A stretch of 8,739 nucleotides of DNA. Source: JBGLNL01 sp046484125. Lineage in GTDB: Bacteria; Chloroflexota; Dehalococcoidia; SZUA-161; SpSt-899. The translations under genes were made by a program, and so were the position numbers. Each line of letters begins with the position of its first letter. Position 1 is the first letter of the stretch. Below are positions 6,443 to 8,739 of the stretch, piece by piece. The notes under the pieces were generated by a model. It did no database searches, had not been told where the DNA came from, and saw only the letters and a program-made list of their open reading frames with translations. The DNA is taken from NCBI GenBank assembly GCA_046484125.1, contig JAWOBX010000028.1, forward strand, positions 1 through 8,739, given 5' to 3'.

Positions 6443-7582
6443 CTACCTCCGTATTCCGTCAAGAAAGGTCTCGAGCCGCGTGCTGAACCGCCCCCGCTCT
6501 ATCGAATCATAATCCGAAACCAGCTTGAGCATGGGAATCCCCGCCCCTTTCTGGAGCACATCGGGATACCAGTAGGATTCAAATTCATCCGTCTCGCGGT
6601 TCATCATCTGGTACCAGATGGCGCCCTGAACCTTGAACTCATTCGCGAGCTTCACCACGAATTCCTGCCTCTCCTTTCCCGGCCTGAACCAGGCGGGTGG
6701 AACTCTCCTGGTGAAATACCTGTCGGCAAGCGCCTCCAGCAAATTCCCCCCAGGGTTCACTTTCTCCCAGTAATGCCGGATCCCTTCCCCGAACTCCTCT
6801 ATGACCACATTGCCTCCCGCGGCCTCTATCATATCGAGGATGCGGTAATCCCCGTATGCCAGCGTTGTACCCAGCAGCATCAACCTGGGTGAATGGACTT
6901 CAGGCCCCTCTTTCCCTCTCAATTCGGCGGCTATCTCCTCGAGAGCGTCTACCATCACCTTTTTGTCCAGCATGAGAGAGGCATGATTGAGCATGATGAA
7001 ATCCCGGGTCTTGATAGGAGGCCGTTCCTGCTTTCGCATGAGGCTGATTTCGGTCAGGAGTTCCCTTTCCCTGTTGGCGAGTTCGATGGCCTCTCTCAGC
7101 TTCTCGTCAGTTACCTTATTACCGGTTAACTTCTCCAGCCTCTCTTTAAGCGCTTCAAGTCCATGCATAAAGTACCCCGGTGACCATTGGTGCCTGGTAT
7201 GGGGAACTCCATAGCGGAAGACTTCGACATCGGTGAAAACATCCCATGTATCAGCCACTATTCTCACGTGGTTGTCTGTTACAGGAACCACGTAAAGATC
7301 GATAACGTTGTACATGGGTTCAGTCTCCAGCATCCGATAGCCGATGTTCGCCCTCCCGAAGGTGTAAATCCAGCGGCTGATGACGCTGCCGGAGACCTCC
7401 ACGGGTTCGTGGTCGCCACCCCGATTGAGCGCAACAGGGATGGCCCCCGCGGCACGGGCAATCTCATCAGGGAAATATCCTCCCGGGAAGTAGCCAACAA
7501 CTTTCTTGCCCTGTGATTTCAATTCCTTTAACTCAGCGGCGCGGGCCTTCATGGACTGTGATAATCTCTCTATCGCATGCAT
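6443..7582 (-). CDS. 2-hydroxyacyl-CoA dehydratase family subunit, smaller, lacking all cysteines
   Basis: Second subunit of the pair, 379 residues from ATG 7582, the usual size for HgdB/HadC/BcrC-type subunits. Family blocks are clear: GYFPGGYFPDEIARAAGAIP (30-49), YTFGRANIG (73-81), VVPVTDNHVR (98-107), QGAIWYQMM (319-327), GAGIPMLKLVSDYD (346-359) and RFSTRLETFL (365-374). Yet there is no Cys anywhere. Placed against the partner subunit and the family pattern, the three cluster ligands become Tyr73, Asp103 and Arg329, and the Cys common in the first block (GYxC) is Pro. It probably binds no [4Fe-4S] cluster and may act as a structural or substrate-binding partner (inference). Translation is coupled to the downstream gene across 2 nt. 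A TTG at 7588 adds two residues, but AGGAG at 7593-7597 is better spaced for the ATG. Transcription likely starts from the promoter at 7649-7677. Confidence 0.88.
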   Translation of the reverse strand: MHAIERLSQSMKARAAELKELKSQGKKVVGYFPGGYFPDEIARAAGAIPVALNRGGDHEPVEVSGSVISRWIYTFGRANIGYRMLETEPMYNVIDLYVVPVTDNHVRIVADTWDVFTDVEVFRYGVPHTRHQWSPGYFMHGLEALKERLEKLTGNKVTDEKLREAIELANRERELLTEISLMRKQERPPIKTRDFIMLNHASLMLDKKVMVDALEEIAAELRGKEGPEVHSPRLMLLGTTLAYGDYRILDMIEAAGGNVVIEEFGEGIRHYWEKVNPGGNLLEALADRYFTRRVPPAWFRPGKERQEFVVKLANEFKVQGAIWYQMMNRETDEFESYWYPDVLQKGAGIPMLKLVSDYDSIERGRFSTRLETFLDGIRR

Positions 7583-7592
7583 TATCAACTTT

Positions 7593-7597
7593 CTCCT
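7593..7597 (-). promoter_or_regulatory. Shine-Dalgarno deciding the start of the smaller dehydratase subunit
   Basis: On the minus strand AGGAG reads 10 nt before ATG 7582 and only 4 nt before the in-frame TTG 7588. The ATG is preferred on codon and on spacing; the difference is two residues. Confidence 0.6.
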
Positions 7598-7648
7598 GTC
7601 AATGGTTTGTTAGTGACTGCCAAACCGAAGCGGCTTATCGCCGAATTC

Positions 7649-7677
7649 ATTTTATGGGAAACCCATTTCAATGTCAA
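7649..7677 (-). promoter_or_regulatory. Sigma70-type promoter for the dehydratase genes
   Basis: On the minus strand a perfect -35 box TTGACA (7672-7677) is followed, after exactly 17 nt, by TAAAAT (7649-7654), which fits TATAAT at 5 of 6 bases. Transcription would start near 7642, leaving a leader of about 60 nt before ATG 7582. The spacer carries the dyad ATGGG-AAA-CCCAT (7654-7666, plus strand), placed where a repressor would block RNA polymerase. Confidence 0.75.
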
Positions 7678-7698
7678 AAAGCGGGACCGGCCCAAAAG

Positions 7699-7742
7699 CA
7701 GCGACTTGTTTCTAGGCGCTACGGCACCGTCTCAAGTCGCTG
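7699..7742. repeat. 10-bp inverted repeat with a nested small hairpin
   Basis: CAGCGACTTG (7699-7708) and CAAGTCGCTG (7733-7742) are exact reverse complements. The 24-nt loop contains a further stem, ACGG-CA-CCGT (7721-7730). It sits about 20 nt upstream of the -35 box of the dehydratase promoter, an activator-like position. It could also fold in RNA reading through from either side. Confidence 0.55.
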
Positions 7743-7765
7743 TTCCCCTCCCCCGTTGAAAAGTA

Positions 7766-7813
7766 TTCCGAAGGCGTCACTGCCGAAGTATTTCGGCAGT
7801 GACGCCTTCGGAA
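7766..7813. repeat. Perfect 22-bp hairpin in the divergent intergenic region
   Basis: The arms at 7766-7787 and 7792-7813 are exact reverse complements with the 4-nt loop GTAT. No T-run follows on the plus strand and only TTTT a few bases away on the minus strand, so it is a weak terminator. It lies upstream of both neighbouring genes, where neither needs terminating. Its form (long perfect stem, 4-nt loop) matches the hairpin at 2945-2998, but the sequence differs. Confidence 0.7.
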
Positions 7814-7946
7814 CAACCTCTCTTTGGGGTAAGGGTTTGTTTTCACCTAACGGGTGAACGGCAAACTTAGTATACATTTAACATGAATAAGGAAAGAATC
7901 TCCGCTGACTATAGGCATATCAGTCCCAATCCCGGTTACTTCATAC

Positions 7947-7976
7947 TCGACATGCTCGCCCTGCGGGTTCTATAAT
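7947..7976 (+). promoter_or_regulatory. Sigma70-type promoter for the redox protein gene
   Basis: TCGACA (7947-7952, 5 of 6 to TTGACA), 18-nt spacer, then a perfect TATAAT (7971-7976). Transcription would begin near 7983, only about 7 nt before ATG 7990, so the message would be nearly leaderless with its AAGGG (7982-7986) at the very 5' end. Confidence 0.5.
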
Positions 7977-7989
7977 CTTCTAAGGGATA

Positions 7990-8739
7990 ATGGATAAGCG
8001 GGAACAGCGAGCCGTAGTTTCGGATTTTATCAAGGCTTTCAGTTGCTCCTATTCGATGACAAGGAATTTGGGGCGGGTTCTGGGGGTGGAGGAGGACCCC
8101 CTGCTTTTACAGTCCGTTATAGGCTTTGGTTCCGGGGTAGCCACGATGGGGGATACCTGTGGCGCTGTAAATGGCGGGGTGGCGCTTTTAGGGAAGCGCT
8201 TCCCGGACATGCCTTCGGTTACTTTTTATTCACTTTGTTCGGACTACTTCGGAAGGATCGAGGCCCGCAGCGGTACTCCGAACTGTGGCAGAGTGCATGG
8301 CGGAAGGGATATGGTCCCGGAATTCAGACGGGCGTTGCTGACCGGAAAAACGAGGGGTTGTACTGCTATATTAAAGGAGGCCTCTGAGGTTCTTGACGGC
8401 CTGGCCAGTGAAGTGCTGAACGGGAATTATCGGGAAAAGCCGGGGATTGAGGCGATATCCCGCCATTTTGAGAAAGAGCGGTTCCATTGCTCTCAGTCGG
8501 TTATTCACAATGTCGCGGAGCGGATTCCAATGCCGGTCGAGCGTATCGATCATCCGGCCAGGGGATTTTGCGGCGGTACAGGCTTTAACGGAACCCTGTG
8601 CGGCGCTATAGCCGGAGGTGTGTTATGCCTGGGTTTGAAAGCAGGTGTGGATTTGAGGCATTCCGGATATGGTAACACAGCGAGGATATTGCTTTATGGA
8701 CTTGTAAGGGGTGGGGGTGTTTTCCGGGATGAGAAGGTG
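7990..8739 (+). CDS. Tandem C_GCAxxG_C_C-family putative redox protein, 3'-truncated by window edge
   Basis: The frame is open from ATG 7990 to the last base (250 residues seen, no stop). An in-frame TAA at 7981-7983 fixes the start, with AAGGG at 7982-7986 as a closely spaced ribosome site. Two copies of the C_GCAxxG_C_C domain (normally ~140 residues, one copy) are visible. Copy 1: FSCSYSM (C19), TCGAVNGG (C57), LCSDYF (C83) and PNCG (C99), plus C124. Copy 2: FHCSQSV (C167), GFCGG (C194), LCGAIAGG (C204) and C213, running off the edge before its last Cys pair. The spacing from first Cys to CGA is 38 and 37 residues, so this looks like an internal duplication. No signal peptide, so probably cytosolic. 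The family is described as putatively redox-active or metal-binding, often near transporter genes; its real function is unknown. Divergent from the dehydratase genes, so a redox partner role is possible but unproven. Confidence 0.82.
   Translation, partial: MDKREQRAVVSDFIKAFSCSYSMTRNLGRVLGVEEDPLLLQSVIGFGSGVATMGDTCGAVNGGVALLGKRFPDMPSVTFYSLCSDYFGRIEARSGTPNCGRVHGGRDMVPEFRRALLTGKTRGCTAILKEASEVLDGLASEVLNGNYREKPGIEAISRHFEKERFHCSQSVIHNVAERIPMPVERIDHPARGFCGGTGFNGTLCGAIAGGVLCLGLKAGVDLRHSGYGNTARILLYGLVRGGGVFRDEKV

Larger units (their letters stand above)
7583..7989. other. Divergent intergenic regulatory region
   Basis: About 400 nt between the minus-strand dehydratase genes and the plus-strand redox protein. 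It holds a promoter in each direction, a 10-bp dyad (7699-7742), a perfect 22-bp hairpin (7766-7813), and a smaller dyad TTCACC-N5-GGTGAA (7842-7858). A 30-codon frame from ATG 7883 has no ribosome site and is not called a gene. No RNA gene is recognised. Confidence 0.7.

Noticed and set aside
6440..7516. Series of plus-strand open frames (6440-6892, 6893-7129, 7187-7516)
   Set aside because: They are antisense to the smaller dehydratase subunit, which has clear family motifs throughout; the plus-strand products are Pro/His-rich with no recognisable domain.
7513..7857. Plus-strand open frame of 114 codons across the divergent region
   Set aside because: Starts inside the dehydratase gene antisense, crosses both dyads and the promoter, and its product looks like no known protein.
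7883..7975. 30-codon open frame before the redox gene
   Set aside because: No ribosome site, and its end overlaps the TATAAT box; too short to support.
8043..8387. Plus-strand open frame of 114 codons
   Set aside because: Overlaps the redox protein in another frame; the 7990 frame has repeated Cys motifs, a ribosome site and a promoter, so this is a shadow.

Overview
The window reads as bacterial chromosome from an anaerobe. It carries a formamidopyrimidine-DNA glycosylase (rare in archaea), a TatD nuclease, sigma70-type promoters, and a pair of 2-hydroxyacyl-CoA dehydratase / benzoyl-CoA reductase-type subunits, which belong to oxygen-sensitive metabolism. The wording of the glycosylase (HLKMTG, GIGNMYADEALF, IRNRG before the zinc finger) resembles Chloroflexota (Dehalococcoidia) proteins as I remember them. 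That is a weak assignment; Desulfobacterota or other anaerobic lineages remain possible.

Layout. Positions 1-2861 hold four plus-strand genes: the 3' part of mutM/fpg, a PPP-family phosphatase, a TatD-family metal hydrolase, and a coupled small three-helix membrane protein. Positions 2862-3218 are non-coding, with a very long perfect terminator hairpin, a second hairpin, and one copy of a 27-nt repeat whose other copy lies just before tatD. A small two-helix membrane protein follows (3219-3476) and converges, 3 nt apart, on a minus-strand DHA2-type 14-TM exporter (3480-4982). The minus-strand dehydratase pair (5037-6440 and 6443-7582) lies upstream of the exporter. The two subunits are separated by 2 nt and are probably translationally coupled. 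The exporter starts 54 nt further on and may share their transcript. Positions 7583-7989 are a divergent intergenic region with two convincing promoters and several dyads. From 7990 to the window end runs a plus-strand gene, truncated by the edge, that encodes two tandem copies of the C_GCAxxG_C_C putative redox domain.

How it may work together (inference). The dehydratase-like pair, the divergent cysteine-rich redox protein and the exporter could form one anaerobic acyl-CoA module. No HgdC-type ATPase activator, CoA ligase or CoA transferase is visible here.

The most striking point is that the smaller dehydratase-family subunit has no cysteine at all. The three positions where relatives carry [4Fe-4S] ligands read Tyr, Asp and Arg, while the partner subunit keeps all three Cys. 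This predicts an asymmetric, single-cluster heterodimer.
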